Source of the DNA: Bifidobacterium sp. ESL0682
GTDB lineage: Bacteria; Actinomycetota; Actinomycetes; Actinomycetales; Bifidobacteriaceae
NCBI RefSeq assembly: GCF_029392815.1
Contig: NZ_CP113942.1
Location: forward strand, 1,984,001-2,048,000
Direction: 5' to 3'
Length of the DNA: 64,000 nucleotides
The translations under genes were made by a program, and so were the position numbers. Under the pieces are notes generated by a model. That model was given only the letters and a program-made list of their open reading frames with translations, had not been told where the DNA came from and did no database searches. Position 1 is the stretch's first letter. Each line of letters opens with the position of its first letter. Shown here piece after piece: positions 49,140-58,636 of this stretch.

Positions 49140-49398
49140 GTGACCTTTTTGATACACAATTGCCAATAAAAAGGTATGGCTCTCGCCTGGGTACACGCCT
49201 TTCGTAAGAAAATCGCGTATCCGTGATGGAATCTGTTGTGATTTTTTGAATTAATTATTCAGTTATAAAACTGACGGCTATCGAATTGTCGAGAAGCAAA
49301 ATCTCAGTTCTTGAGACGACATCGATTCATCTCGAAAGCCAGGCACCAAACCATCTGGCGAAATAAGTATCGCGGATGCCTCACTCTGTGCGGACCCG

Positions 49399-50079
49399 TC
49401 AGCGCGAGCCGGCCCTGGCCTTGCTAAACAAGGCACGCGTCGCCTTCACATTGTCAGCCAAGGTTGAATCTTTCCGGAAAATCGCACTGGTGCCGCCGAT
49501 GAATCTTGTGGCTCCACGACGAACACATTCCGGAATCGTCTCAGCGCCGATATTGCCATCAACCTCAATGGGAACATCGAGGCCGCGTTTGGCGATTCGC
49601 CCAGCCAGATCAGAGATCTTGTCGTACATAGGATCGATGAATTTCTGACCAGCGAACCCCGGGTTGACTGTCATGACGATGACGTAATCAGTAACGTCAT
49701 ACACATAGTCTAGGGCTTCGAGAGGTGTCGCCGGACTAATCGCCACACCGGCCTCCATACCAGCTTTGCGTATAGCGGTAAGCGTGCCCTGCAGATTGTT
49801 CGTAGATTCGGCATGCACAGCGATCCTGTCGGCACCGGCGTCAGCGAACATAGAGATATAACGCTCAGGCTTATCAACCATCAGATGCATATCCAACGGT
49901 TTTGAAGTCATACCCCGTACACTTTTTACCAAATCAGGGCCCAAGGTGAAGTTGGGGACGAACGAACCATCCATGATGTCGATGTGATAGAAATCGACTC
50001 CCGCGGCATCCAGTTGTTTGATGTCGCGTTCCAGATTGCCCAAATCGGCGCACATCAATGAGGGACCTATCTCACACAT
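49399..50079 (-). CDS. Ribulose-/allulose-phosphate 3-epimerase family
   Basis: 226 aa TIM-barrel epimerase. PSLMCADLGNLERDI, YHIDIMDGSFVPNFTLGPD and MHLMVDKPERYI supply the metal-binding residues, and MTVNPGFAGQKFI the phosphate loop. PSLMCAD and IVMTVNPGFAGQ lean towards D-allulose-6-phosphate epimerase (AlsE) over housekeeping Rpe, as does the operon context. Its start overlaps the lacI end region (AAGGAG then 8 bases then ATG, 13 bases after lacI's stop). Confidence 0.85.
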   Translation of the reverse strand: MCEIGPSLMCADLGNLERDIKQLDAAGVDFYHIDIMDGSFVPNFTLGPDLVKSVRGMTSKPLDMHLMVDKPERYISMFADAGADRIAVHAESTNNLQGTLTAIRKAGMEAGVAISPATPLEALDYVYDVTDYVIVMTVNPGFAGQKFIDPMYDKISDLAGRIAKRGLDVPIEVDGNIGAETIPECVRRGATRFIGGTSAIFRKDSTLADNVKATRALFSKARAGSR

Positions 50080-50092
50080 TTATAACACTCCT

Positions 50093-51089
50093 TTATGCGC
50101 TCCTTGCCTGAGAAGTGTCACGTATGACAAGGTGCGGCTCAATCACGTTTTTTTGAGGTTTGCTTCCGGCCTTGACGCTTTGCTCGAACATGTCCAGTAC
50201 CATATCTCCGATATTTTCGGGAAGCTGGTTGACCGTGCTCAGACGCGGAACCGAATACCTACTCATTTCAATGTTGTCGTAACCGATTACTCGTATATCC
50301 TCTGGAACCTGCAAACCTGCATCGGCGATAGCCCTCAACGCCCCCAATGCAATGGCATCATCCGAACACACCACACCATCGATATCCCTGCGAACTTTAA
50401 GCAGATCTCCAATTGCTTGGTAGCCGCCGGAAACAGAGAAATCGCTGTACAGCTTGATTGCGTGCGTGGCATCGCATTCGCTAATGGCCTTCAGATAGCC
50501 TTCGTACCGATCCTCAGAACTTTTTCTCCCTCGGGACCAGAAACGAAGACCAACTTTGAACTATGGCCTTCCTCAATCAGATATTTCGTAGCTTGGTAGG
50601 AACCGCTTACGTTGTTGACCGCCATCGCTGCATACGGATGCGAAAAACAAGCCCTATCGATCGTAAGCGGCACAATCCCGCTATTGCTTAGGGTTTCAAG
50701 ATCTTGCTCATCGACATAAAGCGAGTTGATAATCGCTCCTCGAACCCGAATATTACACATGAATTTAAGGTAATATTCGACTTTTTCTCGATTGTCTTCG
50801 CTGTTGCACAAATACACGTGATATCCGCGCGCATCCGCCGCCTTCTCGATACGACTGACCATTTCCGCAAAAAACGGATTGGTCAGATTGGGGACAAGCA
50901 AGGCGATAAGGTCTGAAGCCTTCTGCGACAACGTTTTTGCAACGAAATCAGGCTCATAGCCAAGACTGTTGATTACGGCATTGACCTTTTTTATGGTCTT
51001 CTCACTCGCTCCCCCTTCTGATTGATGATGCGCGACACGGTTGCGGTGGACACTCCGCTCATTTGCGCGATGTCTTTAATCGTTGCCAT
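50093..51089 (-). pseudogene. LacI family transcriptional regulator, two homopolymer frameshifts
   Basis: A standard LacI repressor of about 332 aa when two bases are restored. N-terminal HTH MATIKDIAQMSGVSTATVSRIIN (AGAAGG upstream of ATG). The first frame change is at a run of five G (plus-strand C 51011-51015); a sixth gives QKGGASEKTIKKVNAVINSLGYEP. The second is at five A (plus-strand T 50521-50525); a sixth gives GEKSSEDRYEGYLKAISECD. The rest (VCSDDAIALGALRAIADAG; IRVIGYDN) is intact. It lies inside the sugar module it should control through GTAACCGGTTAC operators. Confidence 0.85.
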
Positions 51090-51233
51090 CATTGACCTTC
51101 TAGTCAGGTATCGGATAGGGTTAGGTATCTTTCACACTAAACCGGAGTCATGATTATTTGGCAAGTATCCAACGGGGAATACGGCCAAAATTCAAGATTT
51201 ATCTAGGTTCCGGCCGTATTCCAAGTTTTCAGA

Positions 51234-52907
51234 TCACCCGATGGCGACAGGGTGCCGCACTATGGATGAACGCAACCGATTTCGCAAAGAACGCGATATC
51301 CGTTTACCCGTCTGCTTCAATGAAACCGACGCGTTCGGCATCGCCTCCTCGCAAGAGACTGCACGCTCCTTGCTTTTCTGAGACGATTTGTTCTTTTGAG
51401 CGGAGATGGCAGATTCGGCAGACTGTGCAGTCGCATCGGCAACATCACCCTCAGCAACAGTTTCGGAGACCTCGGCAGAAGTCACCGCGACTGTCGGAGC
51501 ATTGTTCTCGCCGCGCAGTCTAGCTTCCTTACGGAGCGTATGCACATACCATGCAAACAGACCGACGTAAGCGACCAATGCGAGCACAGAGCAAAGAATC
51601 AGCTTCCAGTCAAGCGTCTTCGCCGCATTGCCAAAGAGCAACGCAAGCATCTTTTCGATGGGGTCGGAATCGACGGCACTGAACATCTCATGCTTGCCCA
51701 AGCCGGCAGGGAAGACACCCATAGCTTTGGAGGTCTGCGTAAGGAATGGCGCAATCAACGTTCCAGCCCACAAGAAGAGCGGAATCATGATGGTACCGAT
51801 GATGGTCATGCGCACCACCTTGCCGCGAGTACCGATAAGCAGCGCAGGGGCGAGGACGGTGAGAATGATGCCACCCAACGGAAGCACCTTGTTGCCCGGA
51901 AGCACCATGGCGATAATCAGAAGGATCGGTGCCAGGATGTTCGCGACGGCCCAGATTTCCGCACGGGAAGCCAGAATCGGCCAATCAATGGCGACATAAA
52001 GCTTGCGGCCGTGCATCCTACGTTCCATGAAGGAGGTGATGCCTTCCGAGAGCGGCTCAATGGCCGGAGCAAACCAATCGCCCACGATACCGAAGAGTTC
52101 CAGAGCCACACCAGCAGTGAATGCCAGCGTGAAAATATGCGGTGCGTCCTGACGTCCAAGCAAACCGACAAACACGCCAAGATACGCGCCAATCGCACCC
52201 TTGCTGCCCAGGAAACCGATTTTCTTGTTAAGTGTTTCCGCATCGAAATCAAACTTATCGATGAAGGGGAAGATCTTGCTGATCAACCTGTCGAGCAACA
52301 CCACGACGGGTGTGACCAACAGCTCAGGATGCGCGGTGGTGGTGATGTTCGATTCGTCATAACCTAGCAAATCGTTGATGGTTGGCTTCATCGCGTCGGC
52401 GTTGAACAGCATCAGTGCATAGATGAAGACCACAAAAACAGACATCAAGAAGAAATTGCCGCCCGAACTCCAGTTGATGAGCAGGCCGAGAATCGAAACA
52501 TTCCAGATGTTGAACAAATCGACATTCAGTGTATTGGTAACTTTAAGACCCAACATTACCAAGTTGGTGATGATGCAGATGAACGCGAAGTACAACGTAT
52601 ACAACGAACTCCACGTAATCACCGCGATGGGCGCCCAACCGAGATCACTAATCGACAAGTGCAGGCCAGTGAAGGAAACGAACGCCTTCAATGCCGGACC
52701 AAATGCCGTAGTCAGCAGTGAAATCACCGCACTCATGCCCGTCAAAGCCATCGCCATACGTAGGCCGCCCTCAAACGCCCTGCTCAGTTTGACACCAAAT
52801 GCCAATGACAGCAGAGTGATGATGATAAACATCATTGCCGCGCCACCCAGGCTGATGAACCAATTGAAACCTTGGTCCAATGCGCCTACGACTTTGGAGA
52901 AATCCAT
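51234..52907 (-). CDS. PTS galactitol-type EIIC permease (GatC family)
   Basis: 557 aa polytopic membrane protein. FSKVVGALDQGFNWFISLGGAAMMFIIITLLSLAFGVKLSRAFEGGLR is the GatC N-terminus, and LFNADAMKPTINDLLGYD and GAIGAYLGVFVGLLGRQDA are further family marks. GAGGAGGTAGG precedes the ATG. A hydrophilic tail of about 100 residues (Ser/Ala/Glu-rich, then basic) is unusual. No EIIA or EIIB gene lies in the window; the module instead has a sugar kinase, suggesting transport uncoupled from PTS phosphorylation. A perfect operator sits at the promoter. Confidence 0.88.
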   Translation of the reverse strand: MDFSKVVGALDQGFNWFISLGGAAMMFIIITLLSLAFGVKLSRAFEGGLRMAMALTGMSAVISLLTTAFGPALKAFVSFTGLHLSISDLGWAPIAVITWSSLYTLYFAFICIITNLVMLGLKVTNTLNVDLFNIWNVSILGLLINWSSGGNFFLMSVFVVFIYALMLFNADAMKPTINDLLGYDESNITTTAHPELLVTPVVVLLDRLISKIFPFIDKFDFDAETLNKKIGFLGSKGAIGAYLGVFVGLLGRQDAPHIFTLAFTAGVALELFGIVGDWFAPAIEPLSEGITSFMERRMHGRKLYVAIDWPILASRAEIWAVANILAPILLIIAMVLPGNKVLPLGGIILTVLAPALLIGTRGKVVRMTIIGTIMIPLFLWAGTLIAPFLTQTSKAMGVFPAGLGKHEMFSAVDSDPIEKMLALLFGNAAKTLDWKLILCSVLALVAYVGLFAWYVHTLRKEARLRGENNAPTVAVTSAEVSETVAEGDVADATAQSAESAISAQKNKSSQKSKERAVSCEEAMPNASVSLKQTGKRISRSLRNRLRSSIVRHPVAIG

Positions 52908-52970
52908 TGATACCTACCTCCTCGTAGAACTTTCACTACCTCTTCGTTGGTATTCTGCCGGCATTCCATT

Positions 52971-52986
52971 ACGTAACCGGTTACGT
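52971..52986. promoter_or_regulatory. LacI-type operator at the GatC-type promoter
   Basis: Perfect 16-base palindrome ACGTAACCGGTTACGT, immediately downstream of the -10 box, so a bound repressor would block initiation. The same core occurs at 49128. Confidence 0.8.
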
Positions 52987-52993
52987 AGATAAC

Positions 52994-53021
52994 ACTATAT
53001 GCTCCTTTTTGAAAAATGCAA
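52994..53021 (-). promoter_or_regulatory. Promoter of the GatC-type gene
   Basis: On the minus strand: -35 TTGCAT (53016-53021), 16-base spacer, -10 TATAGT (52994-52999), with the operator following about seven bases later. 53022-53309 is AT-rich with no gene seen. Confidence 0.6.
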
Positions 53022-53309
53022 ACTCGATAGCAAATTTCCTGGCATAAACCTCATATAACGGCTCTATTACAAGTTTTATGTAGTCCTAATAAAATCAGGA
53101 AGTGCGTGTCGAGAAAAATAAGCTACAAATACATAACAATAAATTACGAAACCGATTACTCAATATTGATGCGAGCTACTAAGCAGATATGGATCTATTC
53201 ATTCATTTTCTGTAATCTAGCCAAAGAATTATGGTTTCTCACAACTATTCTGTGGCGCAGATGCTTTCCATATGTTATTTCTTGTCCAAGTGCATAATTG
53301 TTGAGCACA

Positions 53310-55994
53310 TCATGTGCGATCGCGTAGGGCGGTCAGCGCCCAGAGAATCGAAACGACATCGATGGCCTCCTGCGTGAACGCGCCAACCACCACGGGAATG
53401 AGGTTGAATGCAGCGGCGACCATGCAGACCAGAGCGAGGCCGAGACCGGTAACCACGGCCTGCAGCATGGTGTGCTTGGTCTGGCGGGCGATGGCAACGG
53501 CCTTGGGCACATCGGCAATGTCGTCGTTCATGATGACCACTTGCGCGGTTTGCGAGGCGGCTGTGGAGGTACCGTCCGTCATCGCGATACCGATATCGGC
53601 CGCAGCCAGCACTGGAGCATCGTTGACGCCGTCACCTACCATCACCGAAATCGGGCGCGGCTTAGGTTGGCCAGAAAGCCGATCGAGGAATGTCTCGATC
53701 TTCGAGGGATGCTGCAACGTTTCACGTGAAACTGCCTTGACTGCAGACACCTTGTCTTGCGGAAGCAAATCGGCTCGAACATCATCAATGCCGACCTCGG
53801 CAGCGATAACATCGGCGGAACTGCGGGAGTCCCCAGTCAGCATAGTCATCTTGCCAACACCCATGGAACGCAGGCGCCGCAACGATTCACGGGCATTATC
53901 ACGAGGCACGTCACGCAACACGATACGCGCAGCGAGGATACCATCGATGGAAACGTACGCCGCCATTTCATCGGCCGATCGCGGCGTGAACTGCGATGCT
54001 GGAGATGCGTTATCCTCAGCAATATTCTCGTTCACGACGAAACTCAACCGACCAACGCGAACTGTATGGCCGTCGACCATACCCTGCACGCCGTTGCCCG
54101 CGTCCTCATGCACATCTTTGACCACGGGAAAAGCGGTACGCCCGCTATGCAATTTCTTCGATGCGGCAGCTCCAGCGGCAACAATACCCTGCGCAAGAAT
54201 ATGCACCGAATAGGTTTCGACGACCGCAGCTAGCTCAACGATAACATCTTCAAGTTGCACCGCACCCGAAAGCTGAGTTCTGCCACTCTCTACAACTTCC
54301 GGAACGGCGATATTGCCCGCCGGAGTAGTGCTGGCCTTATTATCACTGGACAGATCGGTAAGACCATTCGTTGACTTCAACACTTCAGGTAACCGCTTGC
54401 GCGCGGTTTCCGGAACGTCGACCCGCACGACCTGCGGCTTCGCGACTGTAAGCGTGCCGGTTTTATCAAAGAAAATATGCGAAACCTTGCCGAGATTTTC
54501 CAGAACCTCTTGCGTTTTTGTCAGAATTCCGGCCTTCGCAAGCCTTCCGGTTCCAGCCATATACGCCACCGGCGCGGCGATAAGTAGCGGGCAGGGTGTG
54601 GCTAGCACGAGCACCTGCGCGAAGCGCTCGGGTGTGCCGGAAACAATCCACGCGACGATACCGATTGCAAGCGAAATGACAGTAAACGGCACTGCAAGCA
54701 CGTCGGCGGTTTTGACCACGGGTGCTCGCGAGGAACGCGCCGAATCGACCAGCTGCATGGTCTGCTGGTACTGCGAATCCTTCGCCAGCTGCGTCGCACG
54801 AATCACGATCATCGTTGAGCCATTGATCGCCCCGGACATCACGCGAGCGCCTGCGAACACGGTACGCGGCAACGGTTCGCCGTTGATGGCGCTCAAATCC
54901 AGCGTTGCGGTTCCGCTCAAAAGCTCGCCATCCACCGGAATCGTCTCACCAGGCAGGACCACCAGCACATCGCCGAGCGCGACCTGATCGACCGGGACCG
55001 TGTGGAAATGTGCGTCCTTAGAAGCCTGTGATTCCAACGTTTTCGCAGCTTCTGAATTCCTTGCGAGCGAACCGCCGATGAAGGTGTGACGAGCCAATGA
55101 ACCCGCCGGCTGCGCACGCCTACTTCGAGAACCATTGCGCCCGTCAGTCGCATTAGCCGCATTATCTTTGGCAACAGAAGAAAGTTCGCAGTTGCAATCA
55201 TCCGCATCAATCATGCACAGATTATTTTGCAGATCGCGCACGTCGCCTCGCGGCAAAGCCGTCGCCAACGTCGCCCGGAAACCATCGGCCAATTGCTTGT
55301 CAGCATTAGCAAACAGCGCGTCGAGACGATCTCTCTCACCGTTACCATCCGGCGTTGGAGCTCCAACAGAAGTTGCATTCTCACCGCCACGAACACTGCC
55401 GGCATTTGCTACATGACCGAAACTTTCAACGTTGCCAGCAGGCCCAGAAGTCTTGGCATTCGGCAACCCAGCTTTATCCATGGAATGGCCAGCGGCCACA
55501 CCGACACCAGGCAAATCGGAGATATGTGCCATCTGTGGGGCGGCGGCGACCAGTGCGCTGAGGTTACTTTCGGCTTTGGTCTGTGCGAATTCCTCGATGG
55601 CTTCACCCGACCAGATCATCAGGACCACGGCCCAACTGGCCCAATATTCCTGGACTCCCAGCGTCGAGAGCAGTGCCAAAATTGCAAGTATATCGATACC
55701 TACATGGCCGGCCTTAAGCGAAGCGATCATGCCACGAATCGAATCGAAAACGGAATACGCAACGAGCAACACCACAATGAGTTGGCCGACGGAAGGATTG
55801 AATGTGAACGGCCCGATATGCCATGCTCCAGCACTCGGCGGAGCTGCTACGAAATTGCCTATATCAAGCGCCCCAACGCCGCCTTGCCACGGCCGATAAT
55901 TCCAGAGCAACGCCACAAACACCGCAGACACGATGGTGATGGGAAGCATTGGCACTTGCCGGCAGATATTGGCAATCTTGCGAAAAACCTGCAT
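53310..55994 (-). CDS. Heavy-metal-type P-type ATPase without N-terminal metal-binding domain
   Basis: Membrane cation pump, about 894 aa from ATG 55994 (AAGGAGAATC before it; the upstream ATG 56054 has none). Phosphorylation site FFDKTGTLT near residue 510, membrane motif ATPCPLLIAAPVAY, hinge MVGDGVNDAPVLAAADIGIAM, and SVHILAQGIV in the position of the usual SEHP. There is no HMA or CxxC domain at the N-terminus. A low-complexity insertion of about 165 residues, including a Cys-rich patch (CMIDADDCNCE), separates the second helix pair from the actuator domain. The CPL motif makes the transported metal uncertain. Confidence 0.88.
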   Translation of the reverse strand: MQVFRKIANICRQVPMLPITIVSAVFVALLWNYRPWQGGVGALDIGNFVAAPPSAGAWHIGPFTFNPSVGQLIVVLLVAYSVFDSIRGMIASLKAGHVGIDILAILALLSTLGVQEYWASWAVVLMIWSGEAIEEFAQTKAESNLSALVAAAPQMAHISDLPGVGVAAGHSMDKAGLPNAKTSGPAGNVESFGHVANAGSVRGGENATSVGAPTPDGNGERDRLDALFANADKQLADGFRATLATALPRGDVRDLQNNLCMIDADDCNCELSSVAKDNAANATDGRNGSRSRRAQPAGSLARHTFIGGSLARNSEAAKTLESQASKDAHFHTVPVDQVALGDVLVVLPGETIPVDGELLSGTATLDLSAINGEPLPRTVFAGARVMSGAINGSTMIVIRATQLAKDSQYQQTMQLVDSARSSRAPVVKTADVLAVPFTVISLAIGIVAWIVSGTPERFAQVLVLATPCPLLIAAPVAYMAGTGRLAKAGILTKTQEVLENLGKVSHIFFDKTGTLTVAKPQVVRVDVPETARKRLPEVLKSTNGLTDLSSDNKASTTPAGNIAVPEVVESGRTQLSGAVQLEDVIVELAAVVETYSVHILAQGIVAAGAAASKKLHSGRTAFPVVKDVHEDAGNGVQGMVDGHTVRVGRLSFVVNENIAEDNASPASQFTPRSADEMAAYVSIDGILAARIVLRDVPRDNARESLRRLRSMGVGKMTMLTGDSRSSADVIAAEVGIDDVRADLLPQDKVSAVKAVSRETLQHPSKIETFLDRLSGQPKPRPISVMVGDGVNDAPVLAAADIGIAMTDGTSTAASQTAQVVIMNDDIADVPKAVAIARQTKHTMLQAVVTGLGLALVCMVAAAFNLIPVVVGAFTQEAIDVVSILWALTALRDRT

Positions 55995-56212
55995 GATTCT
56001 CCTTGCGCGTGTACTGCCTGGCGCACAAGTCGCGCAACCAAGCAAGTTGGTCACGCCTTGTTAACCCACCGGCGGCGCGAAGCCCTCCGATACACGGCGT
56101 AAAGATTATGAATTACAGTATAGCGGAACCACATTGACATCCTGCCCAAACCCGTGTGGACCGCCCAACTTAATACCAACAAACGCAACGCAGGCAGGTG
56201 CCGGCATTTACA

Positions 56213-56253
56213 ACAGAAGGTCCGGCATCCGAATGGATTGCCGGACCTTCTGT
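56213..56253 (-). terminator. Terminator after htrA
   Basis: Fifteen-base perfect arms ACAGAAGGTCCGGCA / TGCCGGACCTTCTGT with an 11-base loop, 20 bases beyond the protease stop. Confidence 0.75.
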
Positions 56254-56272
56254 TTATCGGGTCATCTTGTTT

Positions 56273-58303
56273 TTACCAGAGACCGAAGGGATCGAAGAGG
56301 CCGCCGCCATCTCCGTCGTCGTTGCCATTACCTTGGCCCTGTTGACCTTGACCGTTCTGGCCATTGCCTTGGCCTTGCTGGCCCTGGCCATTGCTGTTCT
56401 GCTTCTCGCTTTCGGAACGGTTGCTACCGCTGACATCGCTTTCCTTCTGGTCGAGCGTAACGTCGACATCCATGGTCTTGCCGCCGCGAACGATGGTGAG
56501 CTTCACCTTGTCGCCGAGGCTGGCTGCACGGACGTAACCGAGCAATGCGGAGCTGCTGCCGACCGCCTGGCCGTTGAAGGCCACCACGGTGTCGTCGGCC
56601 TTGAGACCGGCCTTGTCAGCCGGGCTGCCCTTGACGACGGCCGAACCACCGGTAGAAGGCGTGGTAATCTGCGCGCCGCCGCGGGTGATGCCATCGGATT
56701 CGACGGTTGCAGACTTGATGGTCACACCGAGCATCGCATGCTCGACGGAGCCCTTCGAAACGATCTGGTCAGCCACACGCTTGACGAGGTTCGAGGGAAT
56801 CGCGAAGCCAATGCCGATGGAACCGGATTCGCCGGAAGACGAAGACGCAGAGGCGATCGAGGAGTTGATGCCGATGACCTGGCCGGCCACGTTGAAGGTT
56901 GGGCCGCCCGAGTTGCCGGGGTTGATGGCCGCGTCAATCTGCACTGCGTTGGTCACGATCTGGGCATGATTGTCGTCCATCACCGAAACCGGACGATTCA
57001 GCGCGGAGACGATGCCGGTAGTGGCGGTATCGTCGTAGCCAAGCGGGTTGCCGACGGCCATGACGTTCTCGCCGACCGCAAGCTTGCTGGAATCAGCAAA
57101 TTCGACAGGTTTGAGGCTGCTCGGCGGGTTCTGAATCTGCACGACCGCAAGATCGGTGGTGGTGTCGGTGCCCACGACGGTCGCCTTGTACATCTGACCA
57201 TTGGAAAGCGTGACCTGGATGCTGTTGTCCTGAGCGCCGGAAATCACGTGGTTGTTGGTGACGATATGGCCCTTGTCGTCAATCACCGCACCGGAACCCT
57301 TGGCAGTGCCCTGGCTGACCTGTGTGGTAATGGAGACCACCGAATCGGACACCTTCGCGGAAACCGCAGCCCAATCCGGAGCCTGGCCGCCCTTAACGGT
57401 GGCCGAACCGGAGCCGGATTTGTTGGAGGTGATGCCAGACATCGAGCTTGAGGACGGGACCGTAACCCAGCCGTTGGAAATGGCCGCGTAACCGACGCCG
57501 AGGCACAGAACTGCAGCGACTACCGCCGCAACAATGGCGGTGATGATGTTGCTGTGCGATTTGGTCTGGCCGTAAGTTCCATTGCCGTTGGCATTGCCAT
57601 TACCGTTGCCATAGCCGCCAGGATTGCCGTAACCGTTACCGTTGGGCATGTTCGGCCCGCCGAAATTGCCACCGTTGCCGTTGACATTGGAACCGTTTGG
57701 CTGACCTTGCGCATTGTTGTAAGAATTGCCGTAACCGTTGCCGTTGTTGGCGTTCCTGCCGTTGCCAAAGATACCGTTCAAAGGCGTGGTGGGCGAGCTC
57801 TGCTGGCCGTTGTTGTTGCCAAACTGGCTCGGCGACGGACCGTAAGCGCCATATTCCGGGGCAGGACGGTACGGATTATCGCTCGACGTTGCGGATGAGG
57901 GGGCATCAGAGGCACCCGTCTCATTAGCGGCAGACGCGTAGGAGGAAGGACCGAAACCGGTCAGCAATCCATCGTTCTCTGCATTCGCATCATCAGGGCG
58001 ATAGCCGGTGCTGAACACCTCGGTAGGTGTGGTATTGAAATTCTGAGTTTCTTGCATTGAGGAAGGCGAGATCTCGGCGCTTCCAGCCTCATTATTATCG
58101 CCGTCAGAAGCACCGCCATTGACAGAGCCAGTTCCTTCGGCAGCAGTATTGCCCACGCCCGCGTTGCTCGCTTCTGCATTGGCATCGCTGCTCGCAGAAT
58201 TGGAACCGGCACCGGTAAAGTCTGATGTGGTATTGGTATTCGTTTCCTCGTTCGGACGTGCAGGCTGACCGCTGCTCCACTCGTCTTTGTTGTCTTCAGC
58301 CAT
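56273..58303 (-). CDS. htrA: Membrane-anchored HtrA/DegP-type serine protease with PDZ domain
   Basis: 676 aa extracytoplasmic quality-control protease. AAGGAGCAGCA precedes the ATG. The cytoplasmic N-terminus of about 250 residues is low-complexity (Asn/Gly/Ser-rich, with repeated NGNGYGN units from about 180). One helix (about 253-275) anchors the trypsin-like domain with His352 (TNNHVIS), Asp384 (TTDLAVV) and Ser465 (NPGNSGGP), then a PDZ domain (GSPADKAGLKADDTVVAFNG) and a Gly/Gln/Asn-rich tail. Layout matches actinobacterial HtrA homologues. Confidence 0.94.
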   Translation of the reverse strand: MAEDNKDEWSSGQPARPNEETNTNTTSDFTGAGSNSASSDANAEASNAGVGNTAAEGTGSVNGGASDGDNNEAGSAEISPSSMQETQNFNTTPTEVFSTGYRPDDANAENDGLLTGFGPSSYASAANETGASDAPSSATSSDNPYRPAPEYGAYGPSPSQFGNNNGQQSSPTTPLNGIFGNGRNANNGNGYGNSYNNAQGQPNGSNVNGNGGNFGGPNMPNGNGYGNPGGYGNGNGNANGNGTYGQTKSHSNIITAIVAAVVAAVLCLGVGYAAISNGWVTVPSSSSMSGITSNKSGSGSATVKGGQAPDWAAVSAKVSDSVVSITTQVSQGTAKGSGAVIDDKGHIVTNNHVISGAQDNSIQVTLSNGQMYKATVVGTDTTTDLAVVQIQNPPSSLKPVEFADSSKLAVGENVMAVGNPLGYDDTATTGIVSALNRPVSVMDDNHAQIVTNAVQIDAAINPGNSGGPTFNVAGQVIGINSSIASASSSSGESGSIGIGFAIPSNLVKRVADQIVSKGSVEHAMLGVTIKSATVESDGITRGGAQITTPSTGGSAVVKGSPADKAGLKADDTVVAFNGQAVGSSSALLGYVRAASLGDKVKLTIVRGGKTMDVDVTLDQKESDVSGSNRSESEKQNSNGQGQQGQGNGQNGQGQQGQGNGNDDGDGGGLFDPFGLW

Positions 58304-58636
58304 TGCTGCTCCTTATATTTCGGATGGCCACGGCTCGACGACTTCCACCGCGCCACCACTCGTGAACCGCTAATGACGAGTAAAGGCAACCGTTCTGAAC
58401 GTTTCCTGAACGTTAGTTGAAAGGAAGTTTCAAACCTCGTTCCAATATCCTGATATGCTCGCCAAAACTTAGTTCTGGAGCTATTTTATCGGCCCCTATG
58501 AACCGAACAGATGGTTGACAAACTTGTGCCATGGCTTCGCCTAAAGTGAACTTAGAACCAAGTTTCGCCGTATATTGCCATCGATATGCTGGTAGGGCGA
58601 AGCGAATGAGATGAACTTGCAGCAACGGAAACGGAT
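58304..58636. promoter_or_regulatory. Divergent htrA/tgt control region
   Basis: It contains a direct repeat TGAACGTT (two copies, 58396-58414) and a perfect inverted repeat TTGAAA-ggaag-TTTCAA (58417-58433). Either could be a stress-regulator site for htrA. The tgt ribosome site is weak (GGAAACGGAT). Confidence 0.35.
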
